DNA of 5,177 nt from Elusimicrobiota bacterium (GTDB lineage: Bacteria; CG03; SLGR01; JAGXOG01), in contig JAQICQ010000014.1 of NCBI GenBank assembly GCA_027858455.1, positions 1-5,177 on the forward strand, read 5' to 3'. A program made the translations under genes and the position numbers. Below, one piece after another: positions 1-5,177 of the stretch (the stretch's first letter is position 1; each line of letters begins with the position of its first letter). The notes beneath the pieces were generated by a model, which searched no databases, was not told the DNA's origin, and saw nothing but the letters and a program-made list of their open reading frames with translations.

Positions 1-786
1 GAAGCGTCTTCGGCAATAGAGAATACTCAGCTTTATAAAGAAATGAAAAAATCTTTTGAGTCTTTTATAAATACGCTTGCAGAGACGATAGATGCCCGGG
101 ATCCGATGACAGCGGGCCACTCAAAGAGGGTTTGCGGTTATTCTGTTCTTATAGCACAAAAAGTTGGATATACTAAAGAAAAAGTTGAATCTTTGAAGTA
201 TGCCGCTTTGCTTCACGACCTCGGTAAAATAGGAGTTAAAGAAGCAGTGCTTACAAAACCCGGCCGATTAAATGACGAAGAATTTAAACATATACAGGGT
301 CATGCGGATATGACCCGGAAGATACTTGAAAGGACATATTTCCAGAAAGGGTACAGAGATATACCGGTTACTGCTTCCTCACATCATGAAAATTTAGACG
401 GTTCCGGCTATCCCCTACATATGAAAGGAAAAAACATTCCGGAGCCTTCCCGCATAATGGCAATTGCCGATGTATTTGATGCATTAACCTATAAAAGACA
501 TTACCGGGAGCCCATGCCGTTTCTTAAAGTCATAAATATTTTAAAAGAAGATATAGGGTCTAAATTTGACAGTAAGCTTGTGAAAGTTTTTCTTAATCGG
601 GAGATAACTGATATCTTATCGATAATGTTAAAAAACAGCGGACGAACTGCTTCTGAAGAAATTGATGTTATATTAGCGGGAATAACCATAGACGGGATAT
701 GCAGTAAGATAGAAAACGGCACAGAAGACAAGTTTATAAAAGTATTCAAGCGGTACTATCCCCCTCAAGTGAAAAGTGAAAAATAA
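1..786 (+). CDS. GAF/HD-GYP cyclic-di-GMP phosphodiesterase, 5' end missing
   Basis: This is the C-terminal part of an HD-GYP protein, a metal-dependent phosphodiesterase family that hydrolyses cyclic-di-GMP in the cytoplasm. The frame is open to base 1. The 14 residues before the first Met (base 43) read EASSAIENTQLYKE, the usual end of a GAF sensor domain, so the gene starts upstream and base 43 is an internal Met with no ribosome binding site. Counting from that Met, the catalytic set is complete: H26 (TAGHS), H58-D59 in HDLGKIG, H87, H114-H115 in HHE, the GYP signature DGSGYP at 119-124, and D143 in ADVFDALT. About 60 residues after the domain are unassigned. The 3' end overlaps the TPR gene by 11 bases. 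The HD-GYP assignment is near certain; the GAF assignment rests on the short fragment, and the signal it senses is unknown. Confidence 0.93.
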   Translation, partial: EASSAIENTQLYKEMKKSFESFINTLAETIDARDPMTAGHSKRVCGYSVLIAQKVGYTKEKVESLKYAALLHDLGKIGVKEAVLTKPGRLNDEEFKHIQGHADMTRKILERTYFQKGYRDIPVTASSHHENLDGSGYPLHMKGKNIPEPSRIMAIADVFDALTYKRHYREPMPFLKVINILKEDIGSKFDSKLVKVFLNREITDILSIMLKNSGRTASEEIDVILAGITIDGICSKIENGTEDKFIKVFKRYYPPQVKSEK

Positions 787-2239
787 AATAAATATTTTCT
801 TACAGACGGCGTTTATTTTAACGGTTTTGCAGATGCCCGTTTCGGCAACAATGCGTACGCACTACAGCAAAAATCCTTATTATTACTACATTATGGCAAG
901 GGTAGATATAGAAAACGGCAACCTTGAAGAAGGAATAGAAAACTACAAGAAAGCAATTAAGTTAAATAAAGATGATTTCACAATAGCCAGGGAACTTTTA
1001 GATATATATTATATTACCGGCAATTACAGCGAAGCTCTTAATATTGCCGCAGGGCTTTATACTAAATTTTACGACGAGCGGGGAATTGCGGAAATATATG
1101 CGGATATTCTGGCTAAAAATGATAAATTCGACAGGGCTATAGAAATATATGAAAAATTATTAAAAAATAATTCCTCAAATAATGAAATCCGCCTGAATTT
1201 AGCCTCACTTTATCAGGCCGAGGCCCGCGACAAAGAAGCGCTCCGGCAATATATTAAGATTCTAAAGAATAATCCTGAAAATAATTTTGCCCGTATTTCA
1301 ATCGGGGATATTTATCTGAGTATGAAAAAATATTCCGCGGCGGAAGAAATATATCTTGAATCTATTAAATACGGAGCGGACATAAGGGATATCTACCGCC
1401 AGGCCGCTCTTGTAAATAAATACCGAGGTAAAAGGAAAAAATCCCTGAAATATCTCCAAAAAATTATTCAAGAATATCCCGAGGATTTAAAGACACTGCT
1501 TCTTTTAGCCGAGATTTACCAGGACAGCCACCAATTAAAAAAAGCAGAAAAGGTACTTAAAAAAGTTAATGAATTGACAGACAGCAATATAGGGGTTCTT
1601 TTAAGAATGGGCCTGCTTTATACAGAAATGCAAGAGCATGACTTGGCTATACAGATTTTTAAAGAAGCCGTTCGGAAGTATCCGGACGATTACAACAGCT
1701 GGTATTTTCTCGGATTAGCTTATGAATACGCAGAGAACTACATGGAAGCGGAAAAAACTCTTTTAAAAGCTCTTGAAATCAGAGAAGAAGAGCAGATATA
1801 TTTTCATATGGGGATTATATACGACCGGATGGGGTTATCTCAAAAAGCAATAGATATGTTTCAAAAATGCCTCCGGATTAACCCCGGTCACGCCTCGGCG
1901 CATAACTATTTGGGTTATACCTGGGCGGAAAAAGGAGTAAATCTGGAGATGGCTGAGATGCATATCAGGAAGGCGCTAGAAATAGAGCCGGGCAACCATG
2001 CTTATACAGACAGCCTGGGCTGGGTTTTATATAAACAGAAAAGATACGAAGAATCAGTTATTAATTTAAAGAAAGCCGCTTCCATGACAGAGGACGCGGT
2101 TATATACGAACATCTCGGAGACGCTTATTTAAGAATAAGCAAAAAAGAAAAGGCAATAAAAACCTATAAAAAAGCATTAAAGCTGGAGCCGGAGAACAAA
2201 AGGATAAAAAAGAAGCTAAATGAGGTTTCCGGTAATTAA
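776..2239 (+). CDS. Exported TPR-repeat protein
   Basis: This 487-residue protein is made almost entirely of tetratricopeptide repeats, helical pairs that act as protein-interaction scaffolds. It starts at a GTG. An in-frame TGA at 770-772 excludes any earlier start, and no clear ribosome binding site precedes it, so translation is probably coupled to the HD-GYP gene, whose stop lies at 784-786. Residues 1-24 form a signal peptide: KNK, a hydrophobic stretch, then PVSA as a likely cleavage site. About 12 TPR units fill residues 34-476, with the usual small-residue/Pro pattern (for example LGLAYEYAENYMEAEKTLLKAL). The motif HNYLGYTWAEKGVNLEMAE followed by DSLGW (377-416) is typical of the large TPR proteins encoded beside lolB and ispE. 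A periplasmic or outer-membrane-associated assembly role is inferred; no enzymatic domain is visible. It overlaps the next gene by 20 bases. Confidence 0.88.
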   Translation: MKNKINIFLQTAFILTVLQMPVSATMRTHYSKNPYYYYIMARVDIENGNLEEGIENYKKAIKLNKDDFTIARELLDIYYITGNYSEALNIAAGLYTKFYDERGIAEIYADILAKNDKFDRAIEIYEKLLKNNSSNNEIRLNLASLYQAEARDKEALRQYIKILKNNPENNFARISIGDIYLSMKKYSAAEEIYLESIKYGADIRDIYRQAALVNKYRGKRKKSLKYLQKIIQEYPEDLKTLLLLAEIYQDSHQLKKAEKVLKKVNELTDSNIGVLLRMGLLYTEMQEHDLAIQIFKEAVRKYPDDYNSWYFLGLAYEYAENYMEAEKTLLKALEIREEEQIYFHMGIIYDRMGLSQKAIDMFQKCLRINPGHASAHNYLGYTWAEKGVNLEMAEMHIRKALEIEPGNHAYTDSLGWVLYKQKRYEESVINLKKAASMTEDAVIYEHLGDAYLRISKKEKAIKTYKKALKLEPENKRIKKKLNEVSGN

Positions 2240-2693
2240 GTATATAGCTGCATTTATGCTTTTGTTTACGGCAGCTTGCGCTCCGGTTTCTTTTGATATC
2301 CCCTCAAAAGATTTAACAGGGGTCATGTATATAAGCATAAACAGCCGGGATTATTTAAACGGTATATTTGAAGTGCAGGGGGAGAAAGAAGAATTTGTAA
2401 TCTATCTTTATTCACCGGCGTCTGACCCGATAGGAAGTATAGCGGTAAAAAAGAGACGTATAATAAAAAACAGCACCGGGTTTGAAAATGAATTTATAGA
2501 TATATTTAAATACTGGCCTTATATTTTCGGATGGGGGAAAAGAAAGGGAGAAGAGACTCAGAAAATCAGAGGGGGCAGGATTGTTTATGATAATTTTAAA
2601 GGAGAGAATCCCGAAAGAGTAAAGGTCTCCTTAAACGATACGGAGATTGACATAAGTATAAACTATGGAAATAAAGACACCGGCAAAGATTAA
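2220..2693 (+). CDS. Small LolB-like outer-membrane lipoprotein (putative)
   Basis: The product has 157 residues and a lipoprotein signal peptide: MRFPVIK, a hydrophobic core, then LFTAAC with C20 as the lipidated cysteine (mature form about 138 residues). The +2 residue is Ala, which by the enterobacterial rule is compatible with outer-membrane sorting. The start is fixed by an in-frame TAA at 2217-2219 directly before the ATG. The early mature part (LTGVMYISINSRDYLNGIFEVQ, then EFVIYLYSPASDPIGSIAV) resembles the first strands of LolB, which inserts lipoproteins into the outer membrane, and the position directly upstream of ispE is the classic lolB position. It is shorter than the roughly 200 residues of LolB and the similarity is weak by eye, so no symbol is assigned. 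An unrelated small lipoprotein is the alternative. It overlaps the TPR gene by 20 bases and ispE by 29. Confidence 0.75.
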   Translation: MRFPVIKYIAAFMLLFTAACAPVSFDIPSKDLTGVMYISINSRDYLNGIFEVQGEKEEFVIYLYSPASDPIGSIAVKKRRIIKNSTGFENEFIDIFKYWPYIFGWGKRKGEETQKIRGGRIVYDNFKGENPERVKVSLNDTEIDISINYGNKDTGKD

Positions 2694-3549
2694 TATATTT
2701 CTCAACGTTGGGAAAAAACGCAGCGACGGATTTCACAGGATTGTATCCCTGATGTCTAAAATTAATATCTTTGACCGTATGGATATTTCTCCGGCCGATA
2801 ATATTGAAGTTTCCGGGATGGACTGGCTTCCGGAAGAAGATAACCTAATTTATAAAGCAGCGCTTAGTTTAAAGGAGCATACAGGTTATGATAAGGGCTG
2901 CCGGATAAAAATAGATAAATCTATTCCCGATGGCGCGGGCCTGGGCGGAGGGTCGTCGGACGCTGCCGCAATTCTTAAAAGTTTAAATAAATTATGGGAG
3001 ACCGGACTGGATAGAAAAGAACTTATGGAGATAGGAAAGCAGCTGGGCAGCGATGTTAATTTCTTTCTTTACCCCGGGATTTGTCTGGCGCGGGGCCGGG
3101 GGGAGAGAATCCAAGAGTTAGAGCACGAGAAAATCTATGACGGTTCAATTGTCTTAATAATGCCGGATATTAAAATATCAACCAGGAAAGTATATGAAAA
3201 TTATTCCGACGCAATTTTATCTGAAAAAAAGTTGTCCGAAGAAAAATTATCAGAAAAAAAATTGACAGAAGAAAAAGAGTTAAATAAGATAATTAATAAT
3301 TTCCAAAAAGGAAACTGGGCAGAGATATTAAAAAACGATTTACAGAAAACAGTATTTAAAGAATATCCGATTTTAAAGAGTATCTATAATCGTATAAAAA
3401 ACTGGGGGGCAACACCTCTGCTTTCAGGGAGCGGTTCGTCACTGTTTGCCCTGTCAGATAATTTAAAAACAGCTGAATCCATTGCCGATATAGTTAAAAA
3501 TAATTTCGGTTATAAGACAGCCATAGTAAAACCATTTATTGGGGAGTAG
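2665..3549 (+). CDS. ispE: 4-diphosphocytidyl-2-C-methyl-D-erythritol kinase
   Basis: IspE phosphorylates the 2-hydroxyl of CDP-methylerythritol with ATP in the MEP pathway to isopentenyl diphosphate, in the cytoplasm. The 294-residue product has the normal family length and all GHMP-kinase landmarks: PAKINIFL (6-13) with Lys8, DGFH (21-24), the ATP-binding loop PDGAGLGGGSSDAAA (88-102), GSDVNFFL (128-135) with catalytic Asp130, and the C-terminal glycine motif LLSGSGSSLFAL (252-263). Asn132 occupies a position that is usually Pro. The ATG is fixed by an in-frame TAA at 2659-2661; no good ribosome binding site is seen, and the 29-base overlap with the lipoprotein gene suggests translational coupling. 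A Lys/Glu-rich tandem repeat sits at residues 186-205. The last codons and the TAG stop lie inside tRNA-Gln. Confidence 0.97.
   Translation: MEIKTPAKINIFLNVGKKRSDGFHRIVSLMSKINIFDRMDISPADNIEVSGMDWLPEEDNLIYKAALSLKEHTGYDKGCRIKIDKSIPDGAGLGGGSSDAAAILKSLNKLWETGLDRKELMEIGKQLGSDVNFFLYPGICLARGRGERIQELEHEKIYDGSIVLIMPDIKISTRKVYENYSDAILSEKKLSEEKLSEKKLTEEKELNKIINNFQKGNWAEILKNDLQKTVFKEYPILKSIYNRIKNWGATPLLSGSGSSLFALSDNLKTAESIADIVKNNFGYKTAIVKPFIGE
3220..3279 (+). repeat. Four tandem 15-base units inside ispE
   Basis: Four consecutive five-codon units encode SEKKL, SEEKL, SEKKL and TEEKE (IspE residues 186-205). The copies differ mostly at third positions and by Lys/Glu alternation. The third unit contains a run of eight A. 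The tract falls in a region linking the two halves of the kinase, so it is probably a charged helical or surface insertion without catalytic effect. It may have grown by replication slippage. Confidence 0.85.
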
Positions 3550-3614
3550 CCAAGCGGCAAGGCCCCGGGTTTTGGTCTCGGGATCCGCAGGTTCGAATCC
3601 TGCCTCCCCAGCCA
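3540..3614 (+). tRNA. tRNA-Gln (anticodon TTG)
   Basis: A full cloverleaf can be folded by hand. The acceptor pairs 3540-3546 with 3604-3610 (seven pairs, T-A first). The D stem is GCC 3549-3551 with GGC 3561-3563. The anticodon stem is 3565-3569 with 3577-3581, and the loop carries TTG at 3572-3574. The T stem is 3587-3591 with 3599-3603, with loop TTCGAAT. The discriminator is G3611 and CCA is encoded at 3612-3614. The weak U1-A72 pair and G73 fit glutamine tRNAs. The first ten nucleotides are shared with the end of ispE. No separate promoter is evident, so it is probably made from the ispE transcript. It is also a plausible integration site for the segment to its right. Confidence 0.97.
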
Positions 3615-3619
3615 TTTGG

Positions 3620-3629
3620 GGTATATACC
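3620..3629. repeat. 10-bp perfect palindrome just after the tRNA
   Basis: GGTATATACC is perfectly self-complementary and begins six bases after the encoded CCA of tRNA-Gln. Its place at the presumed boundary between core and accessory DNA makes a role in recombination or island attachment conceivable. With only ten bases, chance is a fair alternative. Confidence 0.4.
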
Positions 3630-3639
3630 GAGCTCTTCG

Positions 3640-3660
3640 TATTGCTTTATTTCAGCAATA
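3640..3660 (+). terminator. Weak stem-loop, possible end of the ispE-tRNA transcript
   Basis: TATTGCT (3640-3646) and AGCAATA (3654-3660) form a perfect 7-bp stem around a 7-base loop. What follows is GTATTATTT, T-rich but not a clean T run, and the stem has only two G-C pairs. A weak intrinsic terminator or a 3'-end processing hairpin for the tRNA transcript is possible; the energy looks low. Confidence 0.35.
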
Positions 3661-3722
3661 GTATTATTTAGCCTTTGTTCTTCTTATTATAAAAAACAAA
3701 CTTTTCTTTTGAATAAAATCAA

Positions 3723-3751
3723 AATTAATCGTCGATTGACGACGGTGAATT
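3723..3751. repeat. Imperfect dyad upstream of the regulator gene
   Basis: The arms 3723-3734 and 3740-3751 pair over 12 positions (outer AATT/AATT, inner CGTCG/CGACG) with one mismatch (A3727/G3747), one T-G wobble (T3729/G3745) and a five-base centre ATTGA. It stands out as locally GC-richer in an AT-rich spacer. It could be a protein-binding site or an RNA hairpin, but no T run follows, so a terminator is unlikely. Confidence 0.55.
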
Positions 3752-3755
3752 AGAA

Positions 3756-3770
3756 TAGTAATAATTACTA
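3756..3770. promoter_or_regulatory. Perfect 15-bp palindrome, candidate operator
   Basis: TAGTAATAATTACTA has two exact 7-base half sites around a central A. It ends 15 bases before the -35 hexamer of the promoter at 3786. A site of this size and symmetry is what a dimeric winged-helix regulator commonly binds, and such a regulator is encoded just downstream. Autoregulation is inferred. In AT-rich DNA some palindromes occur by chance, but seven exact pairs next to a promoter is notable. Confidence 0.5.
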
Positions 3771-3785
3771 AACAAAAAATTAACC

Positions 3786-3815
3786 TTGACATATTAAATT
3801 GTGTGTGTTAATAAT
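3786..3815 (+). promoter_or_regulatory. Sigma-70-type promoter of the regulator-hsdM operon
   Basis: A perfect -35 TTGACA (3786-3791) is followed by an 18-base spacer and AATAAT (3810-3815; five of six bases of the -10 consensus). TAATAA at 3809 with a 17-base spacer is an alternative register. Transcription would start near 3822, leaving a leader of about 27 bases before the ATG at 3849. The spacer contains GTGTGTGT (3801-3808). Confidence 0.7.
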
Positions 3816-3832
3816 GTAAAGGAACCTAAACA

Positions 3833-3838
3833 GAAAGG
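3833..3838 (+). promoter_or_regulatory. Ribosome binding site that sets the regulator start
   Basis: GAAAGG lies ten bases before the ATG at 3849. The in-frame GTG at 3801 has no such site and falls between the -35 and -10 elements, so it could not be on the transcript from this promoter. This decides the start at 3849. Confidence 0.65.
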
Positions 3839-3848
3839 CGAAAAAATA

Positions 3849-4448
3849 ATGAAAATATTACAACAAAGAGAAGGAAGAACACAAATAGAAGTATTGTCGG
3901 TTATTGTTAATTTTCAGTATGAACAAGATATTAATCCGAGAATTACTGATATAACTAAGAGGTTACCATTAACAAAAGGAGCGGTTTCAAATAATTGTCA
4001 AAAATTATTAAAACAAAATCTTGTTGTTGAAATAGACAAGAGATATTCATTAAATGAGCCAACATTTATAGATGCATATAAAGAACACCTTGAGCACTAT
4101 TTCATAAGAGAGCCGCTTGTTAACAAGTTTAAGGAAAAGATAGAAGAGCAAAATGAAATTAGAACAGAGACAAAAAATAAATTGAATAATTGGCTAAGTG
4201 ATTCAGATAACAAACAATTTTTTCTAAATATATTGCTGCAGGCTTTAAAGGCAACTAATAAAACCTCTCTTATTCAAACTCTTAGAGAGGTATTTTTATA
4301 TGCAGACATAATTGTCTTAAGATTAAATACATATTTAGATGAGAAAAATCAATTTAAAGAAATCATTAAGAATTTAGCGGTTTGTATGGATCATCAACAT
4401 GAAGAATTAAGCAATATAATAAAAGATAAATATGGAGAAAAACAATGA
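3849..4448 (+). CDS. Winged-helix (MarR-like) protein coupled to hsdM, putative regulator
   Basis: The 199-residue product has an N-terminal winged helix-turn-helix at about residues 10-75: QIEVLSVIVNFQ as the first helix, ITDITKRL, then KGAVSNNCQKLLKQ as the likely recognition helix, and NLVVEIDKRYSL as the wing. This looks MarR-like. Residues 76-199 are charged, mostly helical and not recognised; they may serve for dimerisation or partner binding. There is no signal peptide or membrane segment, so it should act in the cytoplasm on DNA. A longer reading from GTG 3801 is possible but would begin inside the promoter. Its stop overlaps the hsdM start as ATGA, indicating an operon and probable translational coupling. 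Composition is clearly more AT-rich than the left cluster. A control protein for the restriction-modification operon is inferred from domain and context. Confidence 0.75.
   Translation: MKILQQREGRTQIEVLSVIVNFQYEQDINPRITDITKRLPLTKGAVSNNCQKLLKQNLVVEIDKRYSLNEPTFIDAYKEHLEHYFIREPLVNKFKEKIEEQNEIRTETKNKLNNWLSDSDNKQFFLNILLQALKATNKTSLIQTLREVFLYADIIVLRLNTYLDEKNQFKEIIKNLAVCMDHQHEELSNIIKDKYGEKQ
4263..4291 (+). repeat. Intragenic inverted repeat followed by a T-rich stretch
   Basis: ACCTCTCT (4263-4270) and AGAGAGGT (4284-4291) form a perfect 8-bp stem with a 13-base loop. It is followed at once by ATTTTTATA. The layout resembles an intrinsic terminator placed inside the regulator gene, about 150 bases before hsdM. 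The large loop makes it weak, and codon constraint alone could explain it. Confidence 0.45.
4434..4437 (+). promoter_or_regulatory. Ribosome binding site of hsdM
   Basis: GGAG lies seven bases before the ATG at 4445, close to ideal spacing. A second in-frame ATG at 4451 would be 13 bases away, so 4445 is preferred. The site is inside the last codons of the regulator gene. Confidence 0.7.
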
Positions 4449-5177
4449 CAATGACTTTAGAGCAATTAGATAAGCACCTTTTTAAATGTGCTGATATTAT
4501 AAGAGATACTGTAGACCCTACTGATTATAAGGAATATATTTTGCCGTTAATTTTCTTTAAAATTATTAATGATACCTATGAAGACGAATACCAAGAAGCG
4601 CTTAAAGAATACCAAGATGAAGATATTGCTCGTGATGAAAGCCTTCATATGTTTAATATCCCTACAAAATATAATTGGAAAGCATTATTAGATAGGAAAA
4701 AGAATATTAGTCAGTTTATAAATGAAATTTTTAATAAAATTGAAGAAAAAAACAGGGAAAAACTTTCGGGTGTATTTAGAGCAGATTTTGTAAAAGCTGA
4801 AGCTTTGAATGATCAAAAACTTGGCAAATTAATACAGCACTTAGATAAGAAAAATCTTAGCCGTGACCGATTGCCTGCAGATGTATTGGGAGAGGCGTAT
4901 ATGGACTTGGTTAGTTATTTTGCATCCCAGGAAGGAAAATCCGGTGGGCAGTTTTTTACTCCACCGATTATTGTAAATCTCATGGTACAGCTACTTGCTC
5001 CCTTTAAAAAAGGTGAGACCCTTCATGATCCCACAGCTGGATCGGGGGGAATGTTAGTCGAAGCTGCTCAATATTATAAAGAAGTTCAAAAAAAAGACCC
5101 TTCAAAATTAAAGCTTACTGGACAGGAAATTAATCCTGATATTGCGGCAATCGCAAAAATGAATATCTATATAAATA
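4445..5177 (+). CDS. hsdM: Type I restriction-modification DNA methyltransferase subunit M, 3' end missing
   Basis: The first 244 residues are visible; the frame is open to the window edge. HsdM, with the specificity subunit HsdS, methylates adenine N6 at the recognition site; with HsdR the complex cuts unmethylated DNA. Residues about 4-145 match the helical HsdM N-terminal domain (LEQLDKHLFKCADIIRDTV, YILPLIFFKIIND). The N6-methyltransferase domain follows, with GGQFFTPPIIV (from 167), the S-adenosylmethionine-binding motif DPTAGSGGML (195-204) and GQEINPDIAAIAKMNI (from 226). The catalytic NPPF motif would lie beyond the window, so activity cannot be judged. Full HsdM proteins are usually about 500 residues. 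It overlaps the winged-helix gene by four bases (ATGA). hsdS and hsdR are expected downstream but not seen; an HsdM-like subunit of another defence system is less likely. Confidence 0.93.
   Translation, partial: MTMTLEQLDKHLFKCADIIRDTVDPTDYKEYILPLIFFKIINDTYEDEYQEALKEYQDEDIARDESLHMFNIPTKYNWKALLDRKKNISQFINEIFNKIEEKNREKLSGVFRADFVKAEALNDQKLGKLIQHLDKKNLSRDRLPADVLGEAYMDLVSYFASQEGKSGGQFFTPPIIVNLMVQLLAPFKKGETLHDPTAGSGGMLVEAAQYYKEVQKKDPSKLKLTGQEINPDIAAIAKMNIYIN

Larger units (their letters stand above)
3615..3848. other. AT-rich intergenic junction between tRNA-Gln and the accessory operon
   Basis: This 234-base stretch holds no convincing gene on either strand. It contains, in order, a 10-bp palindrome, a short stem-loop, a 12-position imperfect dyad, a perfect 15-bp palindrome and a consensus-like promoter. 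prs, the gene most often found after ispE and tRNA-Gln, is absent. Base composition drops from the mixed composition of the left cluster to strongly AT-rich here. Confidence 0.7.

Noticed and set aside
43..45. ATG as start of the HD-GYP gene
   Set aside because: The frame continues upstream to base 1 with GAF-end-like residues, and no ribosome binding site precedes the ATG.
501..749. 82-codon open frame on the minus strand
   Set aside because: It lies wholly inside the well-supported HD-GYP coding frame, has no recognisable domain, and is best explained as a shadow frame.
3088..3103. 16-base all-G/C stretch with a G6 run in ispE
   Set aside because: It encodes ordinary IspE sequence (ARGRGE) in frame. 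A slippage role is not supported by anything else.
3606..3621. CCCCA/TGGGG hairpin as terminator of the tRNA
   Set aside because: Its left arm is the 3' acceptor strand of tRNA-Gln, so it would compete with the tRNA fold, and no T run follows.
3686..3713. Minus-strand promoter (TTCAAA, 16 bases, TATAAT)
   Set aside because: The -10 is perfect but the -35 is weak. The spacer is AT-rich enough to give such matches by chance, and no gene lies leftward before the tRNA.
3736..3764. Second plus-strand promoter (TTGACG, 17 bases, TAATAA)
   Set aside because: The -10 matches only three of six bases, and the -35 is part of the dyad centre. The promoter at 3786 is much better.
3801..3848. GTG at 3801 as start of the winged-helix gene (215 residues)
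   Set aside because: It falls within the promoter spacer, has no ribosome binding site, and the ATG at 3849 has both a suitable site and a fitting leader.

Overview
The window reads as part of a low-GC Gram-negative bacterial chromosome. The signs are a lipoprotein with an N-terminal lipobox, an MEP-pathway isoprenoid gene (ispE) and an HD-GYP signalling protein. The phylum cannot be fixed from the sequence; an uncultured or deltaproteobacteria-like lineage is possible, but that is inference.

Left part (1-3614): a very compact plus-strand cluster. It begins with the 3' part of a GAF/HD-GYP cyclic-di-GMP phosphodiesterase gene cut by the window edge. Then come an exported TPR-repeat protein (GTG start), a small LolB-like lipoprotein, ispE (4-diphosphocytidyl-2-C-methyl-D-erythritol kinase) and tRNA-Gln(TTG). 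Every neighbouring pair overlaps, by 11, 20, 29 and 10 bases. For the three coding overlaps an in-frame stop lies immediately or very shortly upstream of the chosen start, so the overlaps are real and suggest translational coupling. The ispE stop codon is nucleotides 8-10 of the tRNA. TPR - lolB - ispE - tRNA-Gln is a known bacterial order, normally continued by prs, rplY and pth.

Junction (3615-3848): a 234-base AT-rich spacer without a gene. It holds several dyads, including a perfect 15-bp palindrome, and a strong sigma-70-type promoter (TTGACA/AATAAT) facing right.

Right part (3849-5177): an accessory segment of visibly lower GC. A 199-residue winged-helix protein, probably a regulator, overlaps by ATGA the 5' part of hsdM, a type I restriction-modification DNA adenine methyltransferase that runs off the window. 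prs is not seen directly after the tRNA, so a defence island inserted at tRNA-Gln is the simplest reading. The winged-helix protein, its palindromic upstream region and its coupling to hsdM suggest a restriction-modification operon with its own controller. This is the most interesting system in the window.
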